In this document: positions 40,112 to 51,900 of the stretch, in pieces
Numbering within the stretch: the first letter of the stretch is position 1
Layout of the letters: each line of letters begins with the position of its first letter
Source: Clavelina lepadiformis
Taxonomy: Eukaryota; Chordata; Ascidiacea; Aplousobranchia; Clavelinidae
Direction of reading: 5' to 3'
Assembly (NCBI RefSeq): GCF_947623445.1
Contig: NC_135240.1
Coordinates: 13,826,001 to 13,890,000, forward strand
DNA length: 64,000 nt
Translations under genes and position numbers: made by a program
Notes under the pieces: model-generated
Seen by the model: only the letters and a program-made list of their open reading frames with translations
What the model was told of the DNA's origin: nothing
Database searches by the model: none

Positions 40112-41161
40112 AACTGCAATAATACACCACTCTGCAAACATTATCTTGGATTCGCAACTCGCTTAAAATTTTCATCTGCCTTTCATAAAGCCCAGAAAAT
40201 ATTGTTGATGAAGTTCCTTTGTCTGCTTACATTAGTCACTGCTTTATTAAACTTAGTTTGTGCGTGAACATTTATGTTTAACTTGCTTTGTCTTAAAACT
40301 TATTTCAATTTTGGAAAAAAATGTTTTGCTGTAGGTTGTCAAGCAATTTAAACTTGCAAACATTGCACTTGTCCCGCAGCTTGGCTTATTTATATTTTTA
40401 AGCTGCAAAACGTTACGTTTAGACTACGACATGTGTTCTGAAGAATATTGCCTTAGTCCATTATTATTTGTTCAGCTACGACCATATAGCTCTGCCTAAC
40501 GCCGCTACATCTTAACACTGGTCTGCATCTAACACTTCGATTGTAAATTTATGTTCTAGCTCATGTTTATTTTGTTTAGCTTAATTTAAAGTTACGAACA
40601 GTTATCATGCAATCAAAGATTGAAATGTATCTCTCTGAATAAGCTAATATAGATGACATATTGTCACTCAATCATTTCTAAAAAATGCACACTAAACATG
40701 ATCGAAGGTTGGATGATCTTGAACAAGCATGTGATACCTAATTGTAATCGTTTTATGCTGATGAGATTATAGCCGTTTGTCAAACTGAAAGGCCATCCTA
40801 CATACGCTGTATGGCTATACAGCATAGTTTTAGTCTTATGAAACCGTAAGCTAAAATTAACGCCTTTTCTAATTGTGTATACTCGCGTTTAAGGTTAATA
40901 GCAATTATATGTAACCAACGTTGTGCAGACCCGCCCATGAAACCAAACGTTGGTGGTTGAACATCTGAAATATTTAGAAGTAAGTTTCCTGCCATAAAGT
41001 ATTTATTAATTAATTATGAACAGTAAGGAAAGTCAAGCAACCGATCAACCATTGCTGTTGTAAAGTTGTTCATGTTATAGTGTTATTATTGCACGTACTG
41101 CATTGTAACATCGGATCGTTGTCGAGTTAATATCGCAAAAAAACCTTCAGATTTCATTACT
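40112..41161. other. Convergent intergenic region
   Basis: This lies between the SAXO4 stop on the plus strand and the stop of the 497-residue gene on the minus strand, so it should hold both 3' ends. For the minus-strand gene an AATAAA signal is readable at 41007-41002. No other gene was seen. Confidence 0.5.
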
Positions 41162-44100
41162 CTAACGGAACACGGATGTGTGGTATCCGAGAAACTTATT
41201 CTTCCGAAGAGGAGGTCGAAAATCACGAGGGTCGGGGATCATTTCATGATGAACAGCGTGGTATCTTTTGGAGGCAATTGTCTTAAAACGAACACCTATG
41301 CGATCAGGAACTCTGAAGACATATCGCACGTGAATAAATCTCTGGAATAATTGTACAAAGACCCAAGGCTTACCTGTTTCCATTGTATTGCAATGACGTC
41401 CATAATTTGTGAGGAGGTAGCTTGATGTTAGGCTTGTAAAGAGTACAAGTGGAATCAAGCAAAGTGCATCTTTCTTCATGCTCCTGTTGAACATTATTAG
41501 AGTTAGGCCATTAGGCATACTATAGATAATTTTTTTAAATAGACTATAAAGTAAACAATAATCTTAGTGTACGAAATATGTATAAGCAAATAGCATGACA
41601 AATTCACAAAGCAGGAAGGATAAATAAGTGTTCAAGTAAACAACTTACTTTAGATCCTTGTTTCTGCAAGTCGGCGAATTTCAGTCGTTCTTCCTTTGCC
41701 TTCTCGAAAGCACGCTTTTTAGCTTCCTCGGCTGAAGACATGGACTTTAAGAATCCGGAAACGGTCTCCGTGCTTCGGGCAAGTTCCAAAGAAACAGAAC
41801 GGAAATCTGAAGTCACTACTGGGTTTTCTATTTCTCCTGTTATGCATTGTAATAAACAAGACGTTTTTTTCCAAACAAGTATAATGCCAGTAGGAATCAT
41901 TCAAATATTTACCATAGTTTGAGAAGTATGATACATATATAAAGCTATTTTAAATTATCAAACTTGAAATAAAAATGAAAGTACTACTTACCATCAGCTG
42001 CATAGTTTGTTCTAGTCGAATAGTAAGGGGTACGAAAGTGATATTGGGGTTTTTCATTGACTTCTGGTTTTTCTTTGGGATATAAAGCAATATTTACATC
42101 ACCAAACTGTACTTTGCGTTGGTGTTGGTCTTTTTCGGTATCGTCTTCCACTTCTTCCACCTCAAACATCAGTCATCTTTTACATTTTGTTTGCTCAAAA
42201 CAAAAAACTCATGCAATGAGCATCTTAAATCAAATACTTACACTTAAATCTGAACTACAAGACTTTGATGGCGAAGGATGAGGTGGTGACGTGTCAGAGT
42301 CTAACTCGATGACATGTTCAGATAAGCAGCCCAGTCTCTTGAAGCAAAGGGTAAGCGCAATTTATATTTATTGAGAGTCTTTTTTGATGGTCACATGCAC
42401 AGGTTTATCGCAATAAGTACATTATTCTCAGCTATAAATTTACCTTATCTGCCACCCAACGTTGTCGCATTGCAAATTCCAAGTTTTCCTGTTCTCGGTA
42501 ATCTTGAAGTTTTTTCAAATGATTTCGATAACTACACTCTTTCATGTTTTCTGTGACTTGTCGCGTTTGTATCGGCGGAGCTTTCTGATTATTGGTTTCT
42601 ATGTTTTTGTTGGATGGTTGGGTCATAGTATCTTCCTCACACCAAACCTTTCGCGGACGAAGTAATCTGTTAAAAGGCATTAGAAGCTGTCGAATGGACG
42701 ATTTGCCTGAAGCATGCTGAACCCAAAAATGAAGGCATTTGCACGCTAAATTACGCAAGCTACGCAAGACGATACCCAAAGGAATGGAAACACTATGGTG
42801 GCACCAAGCAAACTTCTTACCGCTTCAGCTGCCTGTAATTAAGCGAGTTGTATTGAGTTGTTCCAACTGGTATTTCTCGGTCTGTGTTTCCATCTCCAAT
42901 TTTCTCTAAGTCGCAACCGTACATATCAATGTCTTGCAAAGGAGCATACTCTGAGCTTGCGTAAGATAGAAACTTTGACTCTGCAGGCAAAACTTTCTTG
43001 TCTCCACGTGGTGTGCTGAAGAGGACGTTATTTACAGAAAGTGACGTAACGTTCAAATTCTGCGTAAAAATCTATCTCTAATCTGAGCTAACGTAATCTT
43101 TGCTACTAAACTCAAAGTTTCATATAAAAGCAGTATTTTGTAAAACCTGTAATTGCAGAACATTTTATGTTTGCGATAATCGCGCAAGTCATCCAAGGAT
43201 CTGACATCTCGCTTTTCTACTATTTGGCCTGTGACGTTGCTTACAATATAATTGTTTCCTGCAGGCCAACTCGGCCAAAGACCTGCAAAGAAAGAATCAC
43301 CTTTATGTCATTTATTTACGTAAACGTATTTGCGAGTATAGGGTGGAACATAGTTTGCGAGTTAAAAGCATACAACGTATATGATGTAATAGAAAGATAA
43401 AGCATAGAAGTAATTCACATAACTTTTGGTGACAGTTTATACAGTAGTAACATTTTGTTAGAGGGACTTATTTTCAGCAAATATCTTGAAAATGTTACTA
43501 AAAGACGGTATCTTATTATTATTTCATAACTGACCCTTTACAGCATGTTTTTCTTGGTTTTCCAGTGGATATCTTTGTGTTTCTTCAACTTTCTTTCTTC
43601 GTCCAATGTTCAGAGAATTTTCGGAACCTTGTTTGGAAATACAACAGTGTACAGTATGAGTGTAGTGAACGTGAATTTTGGTGAACATTCGATAGGCGGT
43701 AGTAAATCCATACCTTGATCTTTTGAGTGCGGTGTTTTGTAGTCGTTGGAATAAGATGAGACTTTGTATCGACGATGTGCAACACCATTTAAACCTTGTT
43801 TTGTCATTTCGGACAAAGGAGCTCGCTGACGAAATTCGTGCGGGAGACATGGTGCTATTTCAATGATCCATAACAATGAAAAAAGGCTAGCCATGTTAGT
43901 GTTACTGCATTTGGTAAAAACTGAGGAAATTATCTGTATTAAAAGTTTAGATAAAATTACCGAAGACCTCGGTTAGTAATAATGTAAGTATATATGTCAT
44001 TAACAAAACCATTACCGATGGTTATTATACACAAAAAATCATTGCATTGCCTTTAGATTAAATCTTGTACTCACTATCGTATTCTCCTCGGCTCTTTGGA

Positions 44101-44171
44101 AATAATTCATTGCGAGACATGGTAACGAAATTGTAAGGTTCTTGAATAAAATGGTTTTCTTCCTTCATCAT
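41162..44171 (-). CDS. Unidentified 497-residue protein, likely ciliary, 11 exons
   Basis: I do not recognise this protein. Exons (5' to 3'): 44075-44171, 43714-43854, 43535-43627, 43245-43282, 42821-43059, 42444-42666, 42242-42337, 41992-42160, 41649-41836, 41374-41432, 41162-41312. All junctions are GT-AG and in phase. The product is polar, without a signal peptide or membrane span. It has Tyr/Pro/Asn-rich extended motifs such as HRRYKVSSYSNDYKTP, an acidic patch EVEEVEDDTEKD, a charged helix EEAKKRAFEKAKEERLKFAD and a basic C-terminus RKNKFLGYHTSVFR. This style is seen in microtubule inner proteins and other axonemal factors, and it faces SAXO4. The first exon is preceded by an acceptor-like CATTACAG, so an upstream exon or leader splice is possible; the first ATG after it is used here. 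Function is inferred only. Confidence 0.8.
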
Positions 44172-46418
44172 TCTGTAATGGGAACAGATTTTAATGTAAA
44201 ATGTGCCCATACATTTCTGACTCTGTAAACAGTGTCTTTGAAACGCAAATCGTAACTTTCAGTCATAAATCATGAAACAAAAATAGCTTTTTTAGCTTCA
44301 ATATTGAGTAAGAACATTGATAAAACCGAGCATTTTGAGACATCAACCTGATACTTTTAGAACATTCCCCAATCAATCCGTTGATATCTAAACGTGCAAA
44401 AGCAGCATTTTGAAATAAACAATTTACAGTACTTATTCCCGTTATGTTTTCTTTCTAATAAGTGTGTACAGGATTTATGACGCAACTATTACTGTACAAT
44501 GATCTTGTCATCACAAAAATATTTATTTGTCACCACATTTAATTTGTTAGCAAGTTTTTACTTAAATTAAATTATTACAGTACTTCATTTAGAAAATATT
44601 TTTTGTGATCAAAAGCAATATATTCAAACATTTAAATTTATAAAACCATCCAAAAGTCAGTAAAAAACTTCAAAATTTTCATAATGTCCGCAAATAGCTA
44701 AACCTTTATTGGAAACAAAAAACGTTTGCGTTTTAAAATTGGTTAATAGGATTTCCCATGGTTATGATTTGGTTGCGATTCGCGAATGACTGGCGTAAAG
44801 CTGGTTACTTGATGAATTACTTATTCAAAAAGTGAAGCAGGTCAACTGTTCCCTGGTTACTTGTTGGCAGTTCAAGTGGTAGGCCTAGCCCTAACCCTTC
44901 ACCCAGGTGCGTAGCCAGGGGGTGGAGGGCGAGAGGCGTCTTTGCCCCAAATTTTGTCAACGAAAAGGTTTTGGAAGATTTCGGTTAATTAATTCGTGTT
45001 TCTACACTTTAGCTAATAGTAAATCTTTAAAAGATACTTAAAATCTCCTTTACTTTTGTACTCTCATATCATTTCGAGCTTTGAGAAAATATTACGTCAT
45101 AGTTTCTTTTAGCTCACCTCATAACTCCTTAACATTCGGGCCTTCAAATCGGAGTGAAAAAGTACAAAAGACACTTCAAAATATTATTCCTAACCGTTGA
45201 ATATGTTGAAATCGTAGCGCCTGGTTCTCAAGCTGTTTGCAATACTAATGTTGCACCATAGTTGATCTGACATGTTCGATGAAAGTTCATTTATTAACTC
45301 CAAATTAAGTTGGGCTTCACCATATGTAGCCTACGAATCACATACGTTTTCATTTGTAATAAATTTGCTGTGCTCACCGGCTTTTTCAGTCTTTGTGTGT
45401 TGTTTTTGTTTTAAGTCATTATGGAATGTAAGTTACAGTAATTGGGGGAAATTTCGGTTAAATCCATTTTGGCATTATTTGTTATATTGATGGCACAATA
45501 AAAAAAAAGTGACACAATTGAACAACTGTGATTGTGCGTGGTCGCAACGACGTTTTGTTGAATTTGTCAATGCCGTTCTGGCAACATGTCATGATTACAC
45601 TCTATGGTGTTGATATCAGCATAAATTAACTTGTTTTGTCAACTTTTTAATCTTAAAAATTGTCATCGTTTTTTTTAAATACAGTATATTTCTCGAAGTT
45701 CCTTGTAAAGAAATTGAGGTCCTAAAAGCGCGATTGATGGCTTTCGCAATCTCCAACGTGACTCACAAAGTTTATGACGTAATTAATGACACCAAAAAAT
45801 CTTGTCCACTCAAAATATACCTTCTGGCAACGCCCTGCCTACACCCAAAAAGTCACTTGCTACCTGTTTTGATGACCATTATTAGAAATAAAATGATAAA
45901 TTCAAACAAATTCGAAATAATTCTTTCAAATTTTCAAATACTGTAAAATAAAAACGGAAATACATTCAAAAAACTCAAAGATATCAGTATAGATTCAAAA
46001 CAACTCGTTTCTATTCACCTGTCCTGCAGTTTAAAGACAACAGCACAAAAATGTAGGTGTTTAACTAACAGACTTCACATTAGACATACACAAACAAGCT
46101 TCATGATAAAAGAAACGAATGCCAATAACCACCAGATAAGTGAAACTTGAGCTTTGTGACGCGATAACAAATTGTTCAGTTTATAAGGTGACAGCTTTTT
46201 TCTCAGACTGATTTTACCCATGCTTCTACACACATGTGGCTATACAGCACAACAATGATACCGACATAGGCTACAATACCAACGTCTCAGAAATTATCAT
46301 AGCCTAATTAGAAATCATTGACCTAATGAAGTTATAAAGATCATGAAGAAATAAGCTCTTGGCAAAAGGCGGAAGTAGCTAAAAATTTGAAGTTTTAACT
46401 TTAGTTCACGACACTTAC
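44172..46418. other. Gap between two unassigned minus-strand genes
   Basis: No convincing exon was found apart from the possible transposon end near 44905. Some bases next to 44172 may be leader or promoter of the 497-residue gene, and those next to 46418 the 3' end of the 136-residue gene. If that gene uses the strong donor hidden at its stop, a further exon would lie here. Confidence 0.4.
44905..44960. repeat. Possible transposon end, AGGTGCGTAGCCAGGG
   Basis: This GC-rich patch in an AT-rich gap reads AGGTGCGTAGCCAGGGGG, a phrase that recurs at transposon ends in many invertebrate genomes. I could not find a matching inverse end nearby, so only a fragment is claimed. Confidence 0.3.
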
Positions 46419-47000
46419 TTACGCGAGATTTGTGCAACGATGAGGAGGCAGAATAAATTCATCGCTCTGACGAAGATTGCTTCTCAATAGTGACGTGATT
46501 TTCCTCGGTTGTACAACACCATTTCTGCAAAGGAATACAACAAGCACTTTGCACATTTGGGTAGTGTAGTGACCTTTCCTGCGATATGCTTACAGCATTT
46601 TGCCACAGCTCGATAGATAATGCCGATGAGTTCTTGGAAAAATAAGCTCCGGTAGTTTCTTGGAATCTCTTCCCAAGAAAGAAAGTTTTCTTTGTTCACG
46701 GTTGTCATAGTTGAATGAGCCCCAATCTAGTTGTGGAAAACGGCGAGATGTACCCCCTGAAGTTATGCTGTAAGGAAGAATATTGTATAGCCTAATGTAG
46801 TCGACTTCGCTATCTAGAATCTTAACGATACTGGATAGTGGCATAAAACATCATACTCAGAAAACTTACTAGCTCCTTGGTACAGTGTCTCTAATTGGCA
46901 ACTGCAATGGCGTGATTACATTTTCACTGAGGAAAGTCGGGGAGATTTTGTGATGATTCCATGTTGATAATTGCTTAACTTCATGACAAGCTGCAGACAT
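46419..47000 (-). CDS. Unidentified 136-residue basic protein, 3 exons
   Basis: Exons 46870-47000, 46594-46767 and 46419-46524 join in phase and end at TAA. The start MSAACHEVKQLSTWNHHK is chosen because it is the first ATG in frame, with A at -3; the frame stays open a further 31 codons upstream without another ATG. The product is basic and rich in Arg, Ser, Tyr and His, with FPQLDWGSFNYDN and a tail LRQSDEFILPPHRCTNLA. No domain is recognised. Composition suggests a small axonemal or sperm protein, which is inference. The stop codon overlaps a strong donor (GC then GTAAGTAAG), so an alternative downstream exon could replace the last residue. It is divergent from the 47681 gene, 680 bases apart. 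Confidence 0.65.
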
Positions 47001-47680
47001 TTTACTTTTTACGGAACTTTCGGCTGGACTTGACAAGTGTTTCGTTACAACTTTAAACACGGCCTTACTCAGATTTAGCCGAGGCTTTGACAATATAATT
47101 CACATGCATAAAATGCATAGTATGGTAAATATAACCATTCCTTTTCTACAAAATAATCAGTTACTTAAAAAATAAATAAAAATTGCTTGTGAAAACGCAA
47201 AAGCATTCGCTAGTGATGTCATAGAAGAAAACGACATGGCAAAAATAATGTTGATGTGGCAGCAAAATGGGTTAATGCTATATAGCAAGCTGCACAGTGT
47301 GAAGTTACTATCGAATATTATAGAAAGTGTATAATACAATAATTGTAAGAATCCATAACTACAGTATTTTATTAATATTGGCCCAGATGAAACTTAAAAC
47401 CCCTTTCAAAGAAAATCGTTTGTCTTGTTCTGTGACGTCACATTTATCACGTAGCATCACTAGACTTAATTTTTTCGGTTTCCAACTACAGTAGCAACGT
47501 TTCAAAACTCCAAGGAAGGCAAGCATTAGCGGGAGGAACTCTGAAGAAAGGTTTACCGAATAGCTCATGGGCGATTGAAGTTTGCAAAATATAACCTAGG
47601 GAGAAGACAAGCATTAAGCCCACCGAAGGTGACACTTCGTTGAGAAAACATTGTGTTGATATTCTTTTAAAGAAGTAAGA
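47001..47680. promoter_or_regulatory. Shared intergenic region between divergent genes
   Basis: The 136-residue gene starts leftward at 47000 and the 173-residue gene starts rightward at 47681, so this 680-base interval should contain both promoters. No TATA box stands out as convincing. Co-expression from a bidirectional promoter is possible. Confidence 0.4.
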
Positions 47681-48202
47681 ATGCCTTTAGCCATGGACGA
47701 ACAGCAGCAAAAAGCCTCGACCGGCCAGGTTGGGCTGAGAATCTTACCGCATGTCAAGCTGAATTATTACGCAAGGGCTCCAAAACCCAGTCCGTTTGGA
47801 ACTGTATGGCTGCCCATGAACGCTAGTAATAGAGTTGTTAAAGATGAAACGCAGGATATCATGCACTTATACTACTCCCGACATTTGCATGTCCAGGAGC
47901 CATCTCAGGGCAAAGCAGGAAGACCTACGGCATTTCGCTTGGACACAGATTTAACGATTCCAGCTGAGCATGTTAATGGTGCTGACGATTGCGTTCTACC
48001 ACCAACGAAAACGCCCAAGCAACCAGATAGTGTTAAAGCTGCCATGTGGATGACAGACGCCAATTCCCTTGCTCCCTTTGCTAGCCTTGGTAAACCAACT
48101 TGCGGCTACTTTTTCTCCAGAACCACAGACAACAAGAAGCGTCTGACAGGAATCCCACCAACAAACACAGTGAAATGGCGGTCACATAACAGCGGGAAAT
48201 AA
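47681..48202 (+). CDS. Unidentified 173-residue protein, intronless
   Basis: A single open frame runs from ATG at 47681 to TAA at 48202; a second in-frame ATG lies four codons later. I do not recognise the family. The chain is basic and Pro/Asn/Thr-rich, with PSPFGTVWLPMN, DIMHLYYSRHLH and the tail TGIPPTNTVKWRSHNSGK. There is no signal peptide or membrane span. Extended, aromatic-studded basic sequences of this kind are common in ciliary microtubule inner proteins, so a ciliary role is a reasonable guess given SAXO4 nearby. A poly(A) signal AATAAA lies at 48306-48311. Long uninterrupted frame, good composition and the poly(A) signal support a real gene. Confidence 0.75.
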   Translation: MPLAMDEQQQKASTGQVGLRILPHVKLNYYARAPKPSPFGTVWLPMNASNRVVKDETQDIMHLYYSRHLHVQEPSQGKAGRPTAFRLDTDLTIPAEHVNGADDCVLPPTKTPKQPDSVKAAMWMTDANSLAPFASLGKPTCGYFFSRTTDNKKRLTGIPPTNTVKWRSHNSGK

Positions 48203-48924
48203 GTCACTGGGCTAAGTGAAGAAGTTATAGAGTAATTTTTCTGAACTAGAATAAACTGCACATGGTGATAAAGTTGTATGTAAACTTTTTGTTTCAATAA
48301 GCTACAATAAAATGCGATAATAAAACTGTTTATTTTCTTGTTTTTTAATTTGGGGTTTCTTTATGTTGTTATATTTCTTGTACCAGAACTGTTTTCTTTT
48401 AGTTATTCATTTGGGTAAACATCAGTGGCAAATTGCATTTAAAAATTACAGCCCATTTGCGACATAGGATATTGTCGCCGAAACGAAATAATACAGGACA
48501 ATGTAACTTGACACTTAAATAGATAAACTCTGGTTCCGTTTATTGTTGCGCATAACACGGCTTAGTTGCTTTCAACAGCCACCGATACCCGACCGTCATA
48601 TTGGTGGAACAACCCAAGGTCATTTCGTACAATGAAGCAAAGTACAAGCAACAACAACTACCACTGCGATCCAAGTACCGTATCTACGTGCAGCAGTTTT
48701 AGATATTGGACATATTCTTGGGCGAGTACCTTAAGAAATCCGATTTATTTCCACAGACAAAAATACCACGTCCTAATTAGCTCCCAAGTGTTAAAACTAA
48801 AACTTGCGGAAAAAATTCGCAAAACATACATTTGGATGAATGGAATCATATTTGTAACTTAAAGTTTTACCAAAGCTAACTATAGACGCTTAATGCCAAT
48901 ATAGCTTCTAAAATCTAGATGAAA

Positions 48925-51900
48925 TTATCTCGTATCTTTCGATTTCTTTGTTATTTTTCTGGAGTCTTCCATGTCTTTTATTTTGGATGATAACTTGTTT
49001 TTAATAAATGTTCTTTTTTCCGCGGGGAGCTTCCGATCAGGTACACCACTTCCGGAATATAATATGCCATCCTTGGATATCTGCCGACGTGCATTAGCTC
49101 GAGCCTGATTTCCACAACCATGCGCCTGTTTGAAAAGTATTCAAGTTGATTTTGAAAGCACGCTTTCAACTTGCAGAAATTTGACTAAAATATGCATTCA
49201 TATAAACCAGGGCTTCCCAAACTGGGGGTCGCGTAACGAACTTCAGGGGTCACACCGCGTATACCAATTTTACACGAAGTACAAAATACAATCAAAACAA
49301 ATTATCGTTCCAGCCTAATCAACATTGAAACCGCCTTGAGACCAGCATTAACATATATTGAGCCACGGCTGGACTTGCTTTGTAGCAGAAAGCAGTCGCA
49401 CCAATCACACTGAATAAATGTGTGTGCTTTTTTGTTTCCAGTAGCCTACATAGGCTATGTGTAAAGTAGTAAGTACCGGTAGGCTTTGAGTACTGGTTGC
49501 TTGAATTCAGTCTTTGCATCTCAATAAATGTCACTAATGAGTAATGACTAATGTATATTTCGCACTGCTAATCAATTTAAACGTGAAGGGTCGCGGAAAA
49601 CTTCAGAAGTTTGAAAGGGGTCGCGAGCAAAAAAGTTTGGGAAGCCCTGATATAAACAATTGAGAGGCATCAGTCGTACCGAAGTACGGAAACAGAGTAT
49701 TACAATACAGTGAAAATGCAAAATATTGTACCGTAATATCAGCAATGAAACCGGAGAAGAAACGTATCTTACCTCAGGAATGCAGTGCTTTAAGCAAAAC
49801 ATCCTTTTACATATCGTGCACAGTTGACCAGTTGTCGTTACACTGAATGTACAATTGTCATGCTGGCATGCTCGGTTCGAAGACATCGCTTCATTTATCA
49901 GCTTATCGAAGTCGTTGCTTTGTGATTCCTGCATATATCAAATGTTATGCATGATAGTTATGTTAGTAAGCAGCAATCAACAAAATTAATCTCTGTTTTT
50001 TTTCAAGCGTGAATATTTATCTTTAGTTAGTAGCAAAATACGTTATTAATGAATCAATCATTAACCATATCTAAAAAAACTGACCTTCTTCTGTGATGTC
50101 CTTTGATTCTTTTTCTTTGCTTTATCAACTTTAGAAGGCTTGGCACTGCTTGGTTTGATGACTTCCTGTTTCGTTCTTTGCTTTAATCTCATAATACGCT
50201 CACAGTGAAGCAGGTGAATTTGCAGATTATCCTTTGGCAATTCTTTACCACATTTTTCGCACATGGCAAGCTTAGTATTTGGTGATGGGACAAGTTTATC
50301 GCTTTTAGACTTGGCACCAGGATTAAGTAAATTCTCAAAATGATGGGTTTCTTCTAAATCTATTGTCACAAACAAGTTTTCTTTTCACAATCACTGGTCA
50401 GATTGAAAATAACCAAAAATCATTTAAAACAAAATATACATTGCCACACCTACCATTGCGTCTGATCGAAACTTCTTCATTTGAGAGAACTTCCTTCACA
50501 AGGGATAGCTTTTTCATGTCACCAACATCCAAATGGTCTTTGTTTGTTGCAACATCTTTTGACGACTTGTAGCCCACACTAATTCTCCTTGACATACCCT
50601 CATCCATACTAACATGAGTAAGGCCCATTTCTTCACAGATAGTATGAACAGCTTTTCTTTCAGCGGCTGTCAAACACGCTGGGAAAGTTATTTCTTGATT
50701 ATCCCCAGAAACTGTAATATCTAAGGCAGAAGATAGATCATTGTCTTTTTCTATTTTACTCTGTTGTTCATTTTTTGAGAAAAAGTTCTTGTATTTGATT
50801 AGAATTTTTCTATATTCTTCTATGAGTTCATCAAAGTCGATTCGGTGTGGTGGCAAAGGAGAAACAGCTGAAGATGTAGAGTCAGATTTCTTGTAGAAAG
50901 CTTTTTTCTCAATTTTTTTTGTTGTTGTGGGCTGCATTAATCATGTAATTTCAGTTAATATTGTTTGCCACAAAAAAATAGCGTTACCTCTATAGCTCAT
51001 TCAAGCAAGTTAACATTAACATTAATATCGAGAATGTGCGGAATTCAGTATGAACTCGAAAATTATGTTTAAAGTTCTACAAAATGTGTTGTACTCCCAG
51101 ATGTAAACAATTTATTTTGCATGAAGTGATAAACCAACAGCAAATCATCTAAGTTTTCGATTTCATAACGACTTTAAAAATAAGTAAAATACTATATACT
51201 AAGTTAACACGGTTCAGTCACCATTAACTTTAAAAAGTAAAGGAATGGTTTTAATTTTTAGTCATTTTGTATTTAGGCGAAATACTAGTTGTTTTCTTTC
51301 ATTCACCAAGGCAGAAATTTAGGTATAATTTGTTGGTCAGCAGATTTGGCTTCAAATGAATATCAAAAGCTGTTGCAGTGTTTCTCAACCTTTTTCAACT
51401 CGCGGCAAACTTTCACTAACAATTTTCCCGACAAACTCTTTTTAGTCACATAATACAAACGAGTCAAATCAAAAACAATGTTTTTCAGAATAAGTGTTTA
51501 TAATAGGAACCATTTCAGGATATTCATGTTTTGTTTTGTAACATTTAGGCATGCTTTCCTGTTACCTGAAATAGCTGTGAGAAGCGCTGATCTATTAATT
51601 TTTACAAATAGAAACCTTTTTTTAATTGGGCCCACCCTCAATTTACAAGTAACAAAATATGATACATATGGTCCATTAGCTTACATTAGTATTGTTGTTG
51701 GCAAGTTTTAAAGAAGGTTTACTAGCTTCTACTGCAGCTGCCGTATTTAGATGAAATGAAGCCAACACGTCAAAAGCTTCCTTCTCTTTCAAATGTGCGT
51801 ACTCAAAGCCAGTGCGCACTTCTCCATGTTCATTAATATAGTCCACGAGAGTTCTGCATTACAAATGAACAAGTAGACTTAAACCTTTAGTGCATACGAA

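Noticed and set aside
41374-41518. Membrane-protein start MKKDALCLIPLVLFTSLTSS on the minus strand
   Set aside because: It is a different frame of intron plus exon 10 of the 497-residue gene. Reading exon 10 from the CTTTACAAG acceptor gives PNIKLPPHKLWTSLQYNGN in phase with both neighbours.
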